Source: Costus lasius
Taxonomy: Eukaryota; Streptophyta; Magnoliopsida; Zingiberales; Costaceae
DNA length: 64,000 bases
Direction of reading: 5' to 3'
NCBI GenBank assembly: GCA_027563935.2
Contig: CM050450.1
Span: 31,855,439-31,919,438 of the forward strand
Both the position numbers and the translations under genes were made by a program. Under the pieces are notes generated by a model that ran no database searches, was not told the origin of the DNA, and saw only the letters and a program-made list of their open reading frames with translations. Below are positions 1 to 11,854 of the stretch, piece by piece (the stretch's first letter is position 1; every line of letters begins with the position of its first letter).

Positions 1-93
1 GGCCTGTTTCGGGGACATTCTTCCGCTGTGCAATGTATGTATGTATGTCTATAACTCTGAAAAATTGTAAAATGTCCCCGGGGTATCCCAACA
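1..93 (+). mobile_element. Copia family A LTR, 3' end only
   Basis: The sequence matches the last ~93 bases of the family A LTRs that end at 46361, 53616 and 63573: the GGGGACATT ... AATGTCCCC hairpin arms and a terminal CCCAACA. The LTR ends at 93 and continues left of the window. What follows (gatataggag...) is not the initiator-tRNA primer site, so this is a 3' LTR or solo LTR, not a 5' LTR. Confidence 0.8.
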
Positions 94-521
94 GATATAG
101 GAGAACATGCCAAATTAATCAAGTCCTAATCCAATTAGGACTCTAATTAATTATTTAAACAATTAAATCCTAATCCAATTAGGATTCCAATTATTTAAAC
201 AATTAAATCCTAATCCAATTAGGATTCCAATTATTTAAACAATTAAATCCTAATCCAATTAGGATTCTAATTAATTAATTAAATAATTAGTCCTAATCTA
301 ATTAGGATTCTAATTAATTAATTAATTAACCCTTATATGATTAATTTTACACAATACTTTGAGCACAGATCTAATCTGTCTCCAGGGACATTATCATATA
401 AGTACATGTTCGCAGATGTAAACAAATAATGATAACGACAATGCCAGTATGATATAAATATCAATGTCAAGTAGTACAAGTAACAGACCAGAATTAGGTC
501 CTTAGGGCATATACACCAACA
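94..521 (-). mobile_element. Copia family A LTR fragment, reverse orientation
   Basis: Positions ~354-521 are the reverse complement of the first ~170 bases of a family A LTR, ending ...CATATACACCAACA at 521, as at 11854. Left of ~354 it runs into an AT-rich array related to the CCTAATCCAATTAGGA stretch of the solo LTR at about 10520. The left part of the LTR is missing, apparently cut by the plus-oriented LTR ending at 93. The fragment lies inside a gypsy LTR, whose terminal part follows. Confidence 0.7.
125..334. repeat. Tandem repeat, five units of 40-44 bp
   Basis: Five head-to-tail units begin CCTAATC(C/T)AATTAGGA at 125, 169, 209, 249 and 292. Units 2 and 3 are 40 bp and identical by eye; units 1, 4 and 5 differ by a few bases or by extra TTAA steps. 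The core AATCCAATTAGGATT is itself an imperfect palindrome. Related copia LTRs carry one copy, so this is a local expansion within an LTR. Confidence 0.9.
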
Positions 522-648
522 CTTGCATCATATTCAGTTTACTTAGCTAGCGAGAAAACAATTATTGGGTACTTAACAATAAGGTCTCTGTGGTTTGATA
601 TCTTTGTTTATTACTTCGATAATTTCGTGCACTTGCGGAAACCTATCA
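522..648 (+). mobile_element. Gypsy-type LTR, 3' terminal fragment
   Basis: The segment contains the terminal signature also seen at the end of the gypsy LTR at 30200-30317: CTAGCTAGCGAGAAA, AAGGTCTCTGTGGTTtGATAT, TATTACTTCGA and GTGCACTTGCGG. It is followed directly by gag coding sequence and not by a primer-binding site, so the intervening leader and most of gag have been deleted at about 650-657. Confidence 0.7.
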
Positions 649-656
649 AGTGATAT

Positions 657-1829
657 GACATTCTTCTAATGACTACCACATCTTGAGCGCCCCTTCTGAA
701 TAAGTCAATGCTATTGGGAGTTTCAAGAATCAGAACGACCCCTACTCGAACACATATAATCCGGGATGGAGAAATCATCCGAATTTCTCCTATAGGTTGA
801 ATCAAGGGCAAGTCCCTCCTGCAAATTTTGTTAACCCAAATTCTTCCTCTAATTTCAGGCCTCCTCCTGGAATACAACATCCAGCCGCTGTTCAAAGACA
901 ACCAGATCTTCCTCCAAAATCTAGATTAGAGTCGATGTTAGAGACCTTTATGACAAATCAGATGAAGTAAACCAAAGATATCAATAAGCAGATTCACCAG
1001 CTGAATATGAAAGTGGACTCGGTATCCACACACTCGAAAATGATGGAGAACCGGATCACAACTGGACCAGCGAGCCAGTTCATCCTCTAGAACCCCAGGA
1101 ATGCTTCTTGCTCAACCTGAAGCAAATCCGAGAGACCAATGCAATGCCGTCATAACAAGTGGTGATGAGCACCTAAAAGACTCTAAAGCCGAAGATATTA
1201 AGAACGAAAGAGAAGAGTCTGAAAGCCATAATGAGGAGCCTCACCCAAAAATTCTTAAAACACCAGATGTCGAAAAGATAATGGTTGTTATTGAATACTC
1301 TATAGATTGCATGAGTAAATAGCCACCTCTCAAACTTGAAGACCCAGGTAGTTTTGATATAACATGCATGATCGGCAACACTTTATTCGATAGAGCACTT
1401 TTCGATTTAGGTTCTGGAGTTAGCATCATGTCATTTGTCACCTTTAAGAAGCTGGACTTGGGAAATCTCAAATCAACATCTCAGGTTCTCCAGTTTGCAA
1501 ATAGCTCTAAACTTCACCCGCTCGGGATTACCGAGAATGTGCCACTACAAATTAAGGGATTCTCTGTTCCGGTAGATTTTGTGATCCTAGATATGACTGA
1601 GAACTCTACTTTTCCTCTTATATTGGGCAGTCATTCCTTGCTGCGATCAGAGCCAAAATTAATGTCCCAAACAGGATGATGAATTTTCTCATTAATGGGA
1701 ATTATTTGTCATTCAATCTTCCTACTAATGATATAGAATACTATTTTTCAGGTTCCGAGGATAGCAGAGCGGTAACGATGGAAAGTATTGCACGATCAAG
1801 AAGCAAACTGGAACTCATCCCAGAAGCTT
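657..1829 (+). pseudogene. Gypsy gag C-terminus and protease remnant
   Basis: Conceptual translation gives a gag C-terminal segment (HFSND zinc-knuckle remnant, then NQNDPYSNTY, SSNFRPPPGIQHP, LPPKSRLESMLETFMTNQ). After it comes a retropepsin-like domain with FDLGSGVSIMSF, where gypsy relatives have ELGASVNLMPF, then FPLILGSHSLL, where relatives have LPIILGRPFL. Stops occur at about 970 and 1321 and frames shift. N-terminal gag, RT, RNase H and integrase are absent. It pairs as an inverted repeat with the minus-strand copy beside it. It cannot encode a functional polyprotein. Confidence 0.8.
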
Positions 1830-1845
1830 TAGTGGCATCTTCTGT

Positions 1846-2957
1846 TTAGATCATCATAGCTATCATATTATCCTCTCTTAGGCCAACTAAGATGTCGGGC
1901 CTGTCTTCAAAATGTTCAGGAAAAACTTCTGGGAGGAGTTCCAGTTTACTTCTTGATCGTGCAGTACTTTCCTTTGCTACCGCTTTGCTATCCTCGGAAT
2001 CTAAAAAATAATATTCTTTATCATTAGTAGGAAGATTGAATGACAAATTATTCCCATTAATGTGAAAATTCATCATCCTATTTGGGACATTAATTATGGC
2101 TCCGATCGCAGCAAGGAATGACTGCCCAATATAAGAGGAAAAGTGGAGTTCTCAATCATATCTAGGTTCACAAAATCTACCAGAATAGAGAATCCCTTAA
2201 TTTGTAGTGGCACATTCTCGGCAATCCCGAGCGGGTGAAGTTTAGAGCTATTTGTAAACTAGAGAACCTAAGATGTTAATTTGAGATTTCCCAAGTCCAG
2301 CTTCTTAAAGGTGACGAATGACACGATGCTAACTCCAGAACCTAAATCGAAAAGTGCTCTATCGAATAAAGTGTTGACGATCATGCATGGTATATCAAAA
2401 CTACCTGGGTCTTCAAGTTTGAGAGGTGGCTGTTTACTCATGCAATCTGTAGAGTTTTTTGTAACAACCATTATCTTTTCAACATCTGGTGTTTTAAGAA
2501 TTTTTGGGTGAGGCTCCTCATTCTGGCTTCCAGACTCTTCTCTTTCGTTCTTAATATCTTCAGCTTCATAGTCTTTTAGGTGGACATCACCACTTGTCAT
2601 GACGGCATTGCATTGGTCTCTCGGATTTGCTTCAGGTTGAGCGGGAAGCATTCTTGGGGTTCTAGAGGATGATCTGGTTCCATGGTCCAGTTGTGAGATC
2701 CGGTTCTCCATCATTTTCGAGTGTGTGGATACCGAGTCCACTTTCATATTCAGCTGGCGAATCTGCTCATTGTTATCTTCGGTTTGCTTCATCTGATTTG
2801 TCATAAAGGTCTCTAACATCGACTCTAATCTAGATTTTGGAGGAAGATCTGGTTGTCTTTGAACAACGGCTGGATGTTGTATTCCAGGAGGAGGCCTGAA
2901 ATTAGAGGAAGAATTTGGGTTAGCAAAATTTGCAGGAGGGACTTGCCCTTGATTCAA
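1846..2957 (-). pseudogene. Gypsy gag C-terminus and protease, minus strand, decayed
   Basis: On the minus strand from 2957 downward the translation reads MNQGQVPPAN..., SSNFRPPPGIQHP, SRLESMLETFMTNQMKQ, then the protease region FDLGSGVSIVSF. The open frame stops at 2268; the homology continues with stops and a frameshift through FPLILGSHSLL to about 1846. It follows the gag ORF at 2985-4037 in the same element. The break between them is a TGA at about 2974 where related copies have TGG (GWRNHP). RT and integrase are missing because the element ends at the inverted-repeat centre. Confidence 0.8.
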
Positions 2958-2984
2958 CCTATAGGAGAAATTCGAATGATTTCT

Positions 2985-4037
2985 TCATCGCAGTTTATAT
3001 GTGTTCGAGTAGGGGTCGTTCTGATTCCTGAAACTCCCAATAGCGTTGACTTGTTCAGAAGGGGTGCTCAAGATGTTGCAGTCATTAGAAAAATGCCATG
3101 TCTCTCCACAGACATCACAAGTCATAAAGTTAGAAGTAGAAACATTAATAGAGTCAAGCTTAGAAGAAAGTGAATCTACTTTTGCTACTAGGGAATTAAT
3201 CATGTTCATATCAAACTTCCCTAAATTTTGAACTGGCTGGCTCCTCTCTCCTGACCACTGATAATTATTGAGGGTCATGTCCTCAATCAACTCCATCGCA
3301 TCATCATAGTTCTTGTTCATTAGTGCCCCACCAGCAGCAACATCTACAGAAAGTCTGGTCTGATATAACAATCCCCTGTATAAGGTATGAATGATCACCC
3401 ATTTCTGTAGACCATGGTGTGGGCACATCCTTAGTAATTCCTTGAACCTGTCCCATGCTTTATAAAGGGACTCTCCTTCTTGTTGGGCAAAGTTGGTGAT
3501 TTGATTTCTAAGCTGAGCGGTCTTGCTCGGTGGGAAATACTTTGACAGGAAAGCCTGAGGTACTTGTTCCCACGTCGTGAGAGAGCCCTGTGGTAAAGAT
3601 TGCAACCATGCCCTAGCTCGATCCCTGAGAGAAAAAGGGAAAAGTCTTAGTTTAATAGCATCAGGGTGTGCACCATTAATTTTCAGAGTGTCGCAGCATT
3701 CTAAAAAAATAGACAAGTGAAGGTTAGGGTCATCAGTGGCTGCTCCACTAAATTGATTCTGTTGCACCATTTGTACAAGGGACGGCTTGATCTCAAAGTT
3801 GTTAGCTTCAATAGCCGGTCGCGATATGCTCGAGTGCACACCAGAGATGGTGGGTGCTGCAAAGTCCTTCAAAGAGTGGTTAGCTTCCATTGCTTGGTTG
3901 TTAGAAAATTGTCCTTCAAGCTTCAACCTTTTTAGATTTCTTCTGACCAGACGAAAAGTACGCTCTATCTCCGGGTCTCCAGGTACAAGTTTCCTTGTTC
4001 GAACAGTATTCCTGGGTATAAATAAGTACCTTGACAA
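2985..4037 (-). pseudogene. Gypsy (Athila/Tat type) gag, 350 codons open
   Basis: This is a gag (capsid/nucleocapsid) ORF of a plant Ty3/gypsy element. It has the Retrotrans_gag core: FPFSLRDRARAWLQSL, TTWEQVPQAFLSKYFPPSKT, GESLYKAWDRFKELL and CPHHGLQKWVIIHTLYRGL. A zinc-knuckle-like CDVCGETWHFSNDC (C-x2-C-x5-H-x4-C) follows near residues 310-323. The frame starts at MSRYLFIPRN close to the primer site at 4183-4200, as expected for gag. It closes at a premature TGA before the protease region, so no full polyprotein is made. It is the best-preserved gypsy gag in the window. Confidence 0.85.
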
Positions 4038-4182
4038 AAACGATTAGTAGCACTACACCAAATAAAAACTACAACTAAAAACGAAAAGTAAATAAATAGT
4101 AAACAAACAGAATAAAAAGTAAATAAAATCTAACCAAACCTAGTCTACCAATTTCCTAATCGTGTTAATATTGTCAACCTAG

Positions 4183-4200
4183 TCCCCGGCAATGGCGCCA
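4183..4200 (-). other. tRNA-Asp primer-binding site, minus-strand gypsy
   Basis: Reads TGGCGCCATTGCCGGGGA on the minus strand, one base from the complement of the plant tRNA-Asp 3' end. It lies six bases inside the LTR end at 4207, which fixes the element's orientation. Confidence 0.85.
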
Positions 4201-4564
4201 AAAACTTGATAGGGGCGTACCGCAAGTGCACGGTCTATCGCGTAATAAAAAGTATCAATCCCATGAGGACTAGGGGTCAAGCACTAACTAATCAGTTAAT
4301 CAATAGCTAGGCAATGTAACCAATGTAGGAGTGTCACTAAATCCTAATTTAAGAAAGTAAACTAAAATAATTCAAAAGTAGACAGAACAGAAAACTAGCA
4401 ATTGGGGTTTGAGATCTTTGAGAGAAGATCGGGGTTTCAGGTTTCACCACACTGAAGCATGCAAGAAAGTTAATATTGATACTTTAAATAAGTTTTTACC
4501 AATGTTCTTAAGGTAATCCTTCCTAAGGTACAGACACGCTCCCTCTCAGGACACGGTCCGGTAT

Positions 4565-5985
4565 TGATGTCTCATATTTATATAGTCTTTTTGACCTATA
4601 TTTACCTGTGAATCGAGACATATTTTCATTATCTTACATCTCATTCCAGCTTATTTCATTAACGTTCTTCAGAAGCATCACTACTTGTCATGTTTATTGA
4701 ATACAGGACAATTCACTCCATTTTAGAGCTATACGGAAGTACATTTACATCTCCGAATGAATCAAGAAACTTAGCAAGAAGTTTGGCTTCGTACGAGATT
4801 AATTTTAAGAGTTTATCCGCAGCCACCGCAAGAATTTATCCGCAGCCGCTAGAATTTATTACTAGCCGTCATGGATTAAATGAGCATTAATCGTCTGAAG
4901 GTTACAAGAATTAAACAGGCTGCAGTTAATACATTTTCGTTACAGTCATGAATGCAGAATTTATTTGGATCATTTATTAGCCATCAAGAGTCATAATGGA
5001 AATTAAGTTAAGAATTTGAAGAGACACGTAATAAAGATTCATTAATGGATGGGAATTTAATGCAAAATTTGAAGAGACGCCTTTAGGTCTATATAAGAGA
5101 GCTGGGTTCTCTTCAAAAAGGGAGAGGAGTCTCGGTGAGAAGTTGAAGCTTTGGTCGAGAGCAGAGAAGGGAGAAAGAGACCCCTGTGCACCACTCTAGA
5201 AGATCTAAAGAAGAAGAATTGCTACCCTTCCTTAAAGCGTTTGCCATCTTCTACCTTCTATCTTCACTTTGGTATCTTCTTTCCATAGAGATTTGTATTC
5301 AAACGACGCTATGATAGCGTAATCACTTTGTCGGAACTAAGGGTGTAGTCTCGTTGAATATATCTTATTTTCAAACTTGTTATTTCATAGCGAATATAAA
5401 TTTTATCTTGTGTTTATTCGTTCTATGCTGTGTTACTGCTAGTGTTCTGTTGGCCATGCAATTACTTTTCTTAGGTGCCACAAGAAGGACGGGAAGATGA
5501 ATTGCGACGCTAGATCTGCTATTTCAAACATACTCTGAGCCGTCAAGAAATGGGACAGGATTTGTATGAGGAATTTTATAGTATCTCTGAACCGAATGGA
5601 TCAATCTAGGTACGGTGAGCCACGAAAGTAGGACGCCGATCTAGATTGATACCGGATTACGCAGTCGAAAGAGGGTAATCTATACCTTTTGACACTTCTT
5701 TGAGCACTTTTAAAATTGTCTTGCTATGATTTTAACTCGTTCGAATTTAAGATCCATCAACGAGATAAACCCGAAGTTTCGATATCTCTAGTCTCTGTTT
5801 TCTCCCCAAAAGCATTCTCTTGTCTTGCTTTACTTTTCATAATCTTGAACCACTTAATCAATCGTCTAGCTATTAATTTATAATCTTTTGGTACTTGATC
5901 ACTATCCCTATGGGATCGACGTCTAAAGTACTACTACGAAAAAGCTGTCACGCTTGCGATTAGTCGTATGATAAAGTACACATCA
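4565..5985 (+). repeat. 5' LTR of the Athila-type element
   Basis: 1421 bp, TGATGT...ACATCA termini, preceded by GGTAT. It aligns end to end with the interrupted 3' LTR (17225-17569 plus 26791-27901), with many scattered substitutions and small indels, so this element is clearly older than the copia insertions inside it. Confidence 0.9.
5090..5097 (+). promoter_or_regulatory. Probable TATA box of the Athila LTR promoter
   Basis: TATATAAG lies in GGTCTATATAAGAGAGCTGG, repeated unchanged in the 3' LTR at 26988-26995. Both copies keep the TATA element and its downstream bases, as expected for the U3/R boundary. Transcription start is inferred about 30 bases downstream. Confidence 0.6.
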
Positions 5986-5990
5986 AGTTT

Positions 5991-6008
5991 CGGCGCTGTT
6001 GCCAGGGA
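5991..6008 (+). other. Primer-binding site (tRNA-Asp type, decayed)
   Basis: Reads CGGCGCTGTTGCCAGGGA, three changes (all C/T or G/A) from TGGCGCCGTTGCCGGGGA, starting five bases after the 5' LTR. Two cleaner copies of the same site occur at 4183-4200 (minus) and 30324-30340. Confidence 0.8.
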
Positions 6009-6342
6009 CATGCAACGAATATCAAAAATATTTAACAATTAGTAGACTAGACTTCTTGCTTTTGTTATTTCTATTGCTTTTGTCTCTTTGTTTTTGCTTC
6101 TTTGTTTTGTTTGTCCTTACTTTGTGCCTTTGTTTTTGTGATTTAGTTTTTTTTCTCTAACTCTGTTATTTGAGCTTAACTGTTATATTCGTAGAGGTTT
6201 ACGATCAGGTGGACTTCAATATCTATATGAGCTTGATCAGGAGATCGAAAGGACATTCCATCGTAGAAGAAGATTAAAGGAATTAAGTGCTAGAGCAGCT
6301 TCAAGAAACACGGAGCCTATTCCTATTGATCTTGATCTGACG

Positions 6343-9300
6343 ATGGCGAATAACAATAGAACTTTGAAAGATTTCGCTGCTCCAAATGCGCAGGGCCTTT
6401 ACTCTAGCATTGCTCGACCTTCGGTAGAGGCTAATAACTTCGAGATAAAGCCCTCCCTTCTCTCGATGGTTTAGCAGAATCAATTCAGAGGCCTACCTTC
6501 AGAAGACCCAAACATGCATTTGTCGATATTCTTGGAGTTCTACAACACAACCAAAATGAATGGAGTTTCTACCGACGTGCTACGACTACGACTCTTCCCA
6601 TTCTCTCTTCGGGATAGAGCTCGGAACTGGCTATATTCATTGCAACCAGAATCACTTACGACTTGGGAACAACTTTCCCAGACGTTCCTCTCAAAGTATT
6701 TTCCCTCTAGCAAAATTGTTCAATTGCGAAACCAGATCATCGGTTTCACCCAAAAAGATGGGGAATCTCTTTATGAAGCTTGGGAGTGATTCAAGGAGCT
6801 TCAACATCTATGCCCACACCATGGCTTAGAAAAATGGGTAATTGTTCATACATTTTACCATGGTCTTAACTTTAATACACGTCTTACTGTGGATGCAGCC
6901 GCTGGTGGTGCAATCATGAATAAGAACGTCGACAAAGCAATGAATTTGCTGGAAGACATGGCATTAAATCACAACCTATGGGCTGGAGAACAACGAGGTA
7001 CATCATCTAGGGCCGCTGCTCCAGGTAAGTATGAATTACATGCCTTAAGTTCTCTAGTATCCAAAGTTGATTCATTATCTCGTAAACTAGATTCAATGCA
7101 TGTCAATTCTATTGATTTGAGTTCTAATTCTTGAGTTTGTGAGATATGTGGAATTATGAGGCACAACCATGCTAATTGCCAGTTAGTCGTTTCCCAACCC
7201 TCTGAACCCCAACAAGAATATGTAAATGCTGTAGGGAACCAAAATCCTAGACTACAAAATGATCCCTACTCCACAACATACAATCTTGGTTGGCGAAACC
7301 ATCCTAACTTTTCTTATAGGAACAACCCCAACCTAGCTCCACAATCGAACTATAGACCGCCACCTGGTTTTCAATCTCGATCATACGCAACACCACAACC
7401 TCAAAAGACCTCACTCGAAACTATCATGGAAAATTTTATCTCTCAAACATCAAATTTTATATCCTCTCAGACCAAAACTAATGAGAGCGTTAATGATATG
7501 TTGCATCATGTGACGACTAGGCTGGATTCCATTGAAGCCCACAATAAACAAATGGATACACAATTAGCAAATCTTGCCACGAGTCTAGCTAGACCCGCAG
7601 GTAGGTTACCTTCCCAACCCGAACAGAACCCGCGAGAGAATTGCAGTGCAATTAGTACTCGCAGTGGTAAGCAACTGGAGGAACCTAGAGTACCTGACTC
7701 TAACCTGAGTCTTGACACATCTACTAGTAATCAACCCAAACCCGAGAGACCGAGTGAGGAAAAAGATGAACACGAGAGTGAACCAGCTTATGTTCCACCA
7801 CCGCCTTACAAGCCACCAATTCCATTCCCTCAACGACTGGCAAAGGCAAAGCTGGACAAACAATTCGACAAATTTTTGGAAATTTTAAAAAAGTTGTATA
7901 TTAAAATCCCCTTTACTGAAGCTTTAACGCAGATGCCCACGTACGCAAAATTTTTAAAGGATATTCTTTCAAACTGATGGAAGTTAGAGGAACCAAGCAT
8001 TGTGGCGCTAACTGAAGAGTGTAGCGCTATTATTCAAAACAAGCTTCCAGAAAAATTAAAGGATCTAGGCAGCTTCTCCATACCTTGCAAAATAGGGGAT
8101 TTGGCTTTTGAACATGCACTATGTGAATTGGGTGCCAGTGTCAATTTAATGCCCTTTTCTATATGCAAGAAACTGGACATCGACGACATGAAAGCAACAC
8201 CAATCTCATTACAACTTGCTGACCACTCAGTACGCAAACCAGCAGGGATACTGGAAAATGTTCCGATCAAGGTCAGAGAATTCTTCATCCCAGTTGACTT
8301 CGTCGTGCTCGAGATGGAGGAGGATGCGAAACTACCGATAATTTTAGGAAGACCATTTCTTGCGACTACCGGAGCAGTCATTGATGTGAAAAATGGAAAA
8401 TTAGCCTTGAACATCGGTGAGGAGGCTATCGAATTTGACTTAGTACAAAGTCTGAAACATCCTTCTACCGCAGGTTCGTGTTGTAGCTTGGATGTCATTA
8501 GTGAAGTAGTTAAACATGAGAATCCCATAACCGATGGGATGCTAGATGACCCACTAGAGGTCTGTCTTTTGGAGAGTTCAACAGCTGAAGAAAATGAAGA
8601 AGTCCAGGCTTACGCGATGATGATTGACTCGGTAGAAAAGATGAACCCCCAAAAGACGAAAACGGAATTTCTCGACAAGTCAACGTCACAGGTAAGTGAG
8701 GTAAGAAAAATTGAGTTGAAATCTCTTCCTCAAAATTTGAAGTATGAATTTTTGGATGATGATTCTACCTTGCCTGTGATTGTGAATGCGAATTTGATAG
8801 ATATCCAGACAGAACAATTACTTGCTGAAATTAAACTTCATAAAAGGGTCATAGGATATTCCTTAGATGATATCAAAGGAATTGACCCATCTGTCTGCAT
8901 GCATAGAATTCTCTTGGAACAGGAAAGCAAACCCTCTGTGGAGTTTCAACGTCGACTAAATCCAAGTATGAAGGAGGTAGTAAAAAAGGAGATCCTGAAA
9001 CTTCTAGATGCAGGAGTCATTTACCCCATATCGGACAGCCAATGGGTGAGCCCTATTCACGTTGTACCCAAAAAGGGCGGGGTAACTGTTGTCAAAAATG
9101 AGCAAAACGAGCTAGTTCCGGCCTGCACTGTAAGTGGATGGCGAATGTGTATAGACTACCGGAAGCTCAATAAAGCAACACAAAAGGACCATTTTCCTTT
9201 ACCCTTCATCGATCAAATACTTGAGCGTCTAGTCCATAATGCTTACTTTTGCTTTCTTGATGGATTTTCTGGTTTCCTACAGATCCCGATTCACCCAGAG

Positions 9301-9769
9301 GATCAAGAAAAGATGACTTTTACTTGCCCATACGGAACATTTGCGTACAGAAGAATGCCATTCGAACTATGCAACACTCCAGCCACATTCCAGCGATGCA
9401 TGATGGCAATCTTCTCTGACTATAACGAAGATTTTATGGACATCTTCATGGACGATTTCTCGGTATATGGTCGATCTTTTGAATCCTGTTTAGATAATTT
9501 GTCCAAGGTTTTGCAGCGATGCGAGGAAGTGAACCTCGTTCTAAACTAGGAGAAGTGCCATTTTATGGTACAAGAAGGGATTGTATTGGGACATCTTATT
9601 TCTGAACGTGGGATCAAAGTCGATCAGGCTAAGGTGCAAGTAATCAAAAGAATGAATCCACCAACTTCAGTCAAAGGAATCCGTAGTTTCCTCGGACACG
9701 CCAGATTTTACATAAGATTCATTAAAGATTTCTCGAAGATAGCCCGACCACTGACCAATTTGATCTGTA
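6343..9769 (+). pseudogene. Athila-type gag-protease-RT polyprotein (5' part), decayed
   Basis: One reading frame runs from ATG 6343 (MANNNRTLKDFAAPN) to the solo-LTR insertion. Order: gag core (FPFSLRDRARNWLYSL, FLSKYFPSSKIVQLRNQI), zinc-knuckle remnant near 7135 (VCEICGIMRHNHANC), proline-rich linker (PPPPYKPPIPFPQRL), aspartic protease (CELGASVNLMPF, LPIILGRPFLATT), then RT (RMCIDYRKLN, CFLDGFSGFLQIPI, IFMDDFSVYG). The catalytic MDD pair is kept. Five in-frame stops break it at about 6472, 6787, 7132, 7975 and 9547; there is no frameshift in this part. It continues after the insertion at 11855. It is not translatable as one protein. Confidence 0.9.
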
Positions 9770-11854
9770 TGTTGGGAAACCCCGGGGACATTTTACAATT
9801 TTCAAAGCCATGGATACATTTTACGCAGCGGAAGAATGTCCCCGAAATAGGCTAGTCCCAAAAACCCAGTGAAGATCTCTTGCGAGGGGGTCGACACGAT
9901 GTGATAGTAAGTACCTTTAAGCAATTAGAAGCCGATGTCGATGAAGGTGCCCAAGTGTTCGCCCTCTGCAGTCTCACACACACGGATTCCTCAAGTTTTC
10001 TTCTTCCTCGCCCGGTGCTAGCCTCGGGAAGAAGATCCATGCCTTAGGAGAGTCCTCCAAGCAACTTGCGCCACCACCAAGATGTGATGCGCCAAGGAGA
10101 TGGAAGGAGAAGAGAACGCCGCAAGCCTTCTTGTTCCTTTGCGCCAAGGAAAGGAAAAGGAGAAGCATGCTTGCGCCCTTGATGGAAGAAGAAGAGCTCT
10201 AAGCTCTCCAAGCCGTCGCCCTCTAATGCTTCACGCCTCCAAGGAATTAGCATCATGAAGAGAGGGGGCGGCAAGGGCTTATTTATAGGAGCAAGAGGCG
10301 GTTAGGGGAGAATGGCAAGTGTTGACAATTAGGGCATGATTCTAGGAGATTATCCAATCAAATATATTGATTAAATCTCCACTCCCATATGCGCCTAAGA
10401 CTTGCCAAAGCAAGCATCAGCCATATGCGCCCATATCATGCCATATGAGGCATTAATCCCATCCATGCGCCTAGACCTAGTCAAGGCAATATGATGGATT
10501 GCCTAATGTGGCTTGGGCGCAAGTCCTAATCCAATTAGGACTCTAATTATGTTAATAATCAGCCCACAATTGTCAAACACAATCCAATCAATTATCTTGT
10601 GTGATTTAATCAAATCCAATTTGATTTAATCACCTAGGAGATACCAAACAAGGCATAGGCGCAAATTCTAGTCCAACTAGAATCCCATATGCGCCTATCC
10701 CATTAATTCATCCCCATTATACCCTTCAAGCCTCTTAGCCCTTCAATACAACTTATTAGCAAGCCCAACTAAGCAATGGGCCAAGCCCAAAGTCCATTAT
10801 GCATGTTAACCAAGCTATTGGATCCAATCCAATTTAACCCATGGTTAAATGAGGCTAACCATGGTTAATTTGATCGATATGCCAAAAATGGAAGTTGGCC
10901 CCAATAAGTTTCTTCCATCTCATCAGGCCCATTGGCGCTGATGAAATCTCCCAAATAGATCAGAGTTATCCAATAACTCGATCTAAAGGCTACCCGATCA
11001 ATATGAAAACTCGAGTATCAAGGTGTGCGACCCTGTAGGTTCTTCTAACGCTGGCAGTGCTGACCAAAGGTCATCACAAGCAGTGAGTGGCACCTAGCAG
11101 TGCATCGCTACTACCCAGGTTATTGGAATGGATATCGACATCGACATCCCCATCATCGCAACTAGGTATAGATGCATTACAGTCTTTTTGCCGTACTGAT
11201 ATCCGATTGGACAAGTGTGTCACCACTTGTTTTCATCCAATCACATGGCTATGACTAAAACAGGTTCTCACCTGGGTATGGCCATACACTCTCAGTCATA
11301 GAACCATAAGGGAGCTCCATGGATATCATACTTCCCTAAGGAAGGGGCAAATCCTATGTCTGTCCATTGACCTTCTCATATGGGTCGTGACATGCTCAAT
11401 GACAACCGTTATGACCTCCCAACTACGGCAAGGTGTTAGGTTGCATCAAAGCAAGTCCCTAACCATATAGAATGGTCAATGACCTCAAGTCAAGGGATCA
11501 ATGCATCTCCTGTCACTTGTGAGGATAACTCATGACACCAAGTCATAGCCTCACAGCGGGTCTGTCCAGTATATCCTCCAATGATATACCCATGTGTCTG
11601 CGTTAGCACCACGTGCCTAACCAGCCCACATACCAGTCTCTCAAGTACCAGAGTTGTCCCATATCCACTCAGGTACATCGACTGGGGACTATAGTTCGAG
11701 CACAGATCCAATCTGTCTCCAGGGACATTATCATGTAAGTACACAATCGCAGGTGTAGACAAACAATGATAACGACAATGCCAGAAAGATTAATATCAGA
11801 GTCAAGTAGTACAAAGATGGACCAAAACTAGGTCCTAGGGCATATACACCAACA
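9770..11854 (-). mobile_element. Solo copia family A LTR, minus orientation
   Basis: A 2085-bp LTR, TGTTGG...CCAACA in both readings, flanked by the perfect 5-bp duplication CTGTA (9765-9769 and 11855-11859). It has no internal region and no second LTR, so it is a solo LTR left by LTR-LTR recombination. On the minus strand it starts TGTTGGTGTATATGCCCTAG like the family A copies at 44380 and 51638, and ends with the GGGGACATT...AATGTCCCC hairpin. A probable TATA box (CTATAAATA, minus) lies near 10280-10289. It splits the Athila-type RT just after TNLIC. Confidence 0.93.

Larger units (their letters stand above)
657..3097. repeat. Large imperfect inverted repeat (~1.17-kb arms, ~95-bp spacer)
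   Basis: The plus arm at about 657-1829 and the minus arm at about 1924-3097 carry the same gypsy gag-C/protease sequence in opposite orientation, with substitutions but few indels. The match starts at the gag HFSND region and ends at the CAGAAG / CTTCTG edge of the spacer 1830-1923. In the minus arm the element's own sequence continues into the spacer. The whole gives a long hairpin-capable palindrome. Confidence 0.85.

Noticed and set aside
4210..4560. Possible host intergenic sequence between two gypsy elements
   Set aside because: The primer-binding site at 4183-4200 and the continuation at 27907 after the GGTAT duplication show it is part of an LTR.
8034..8528. 164-codon minus-strand open frame
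   Set aside because: Antisense shadow of the Athila protease region; no start context or protein signature of its own.
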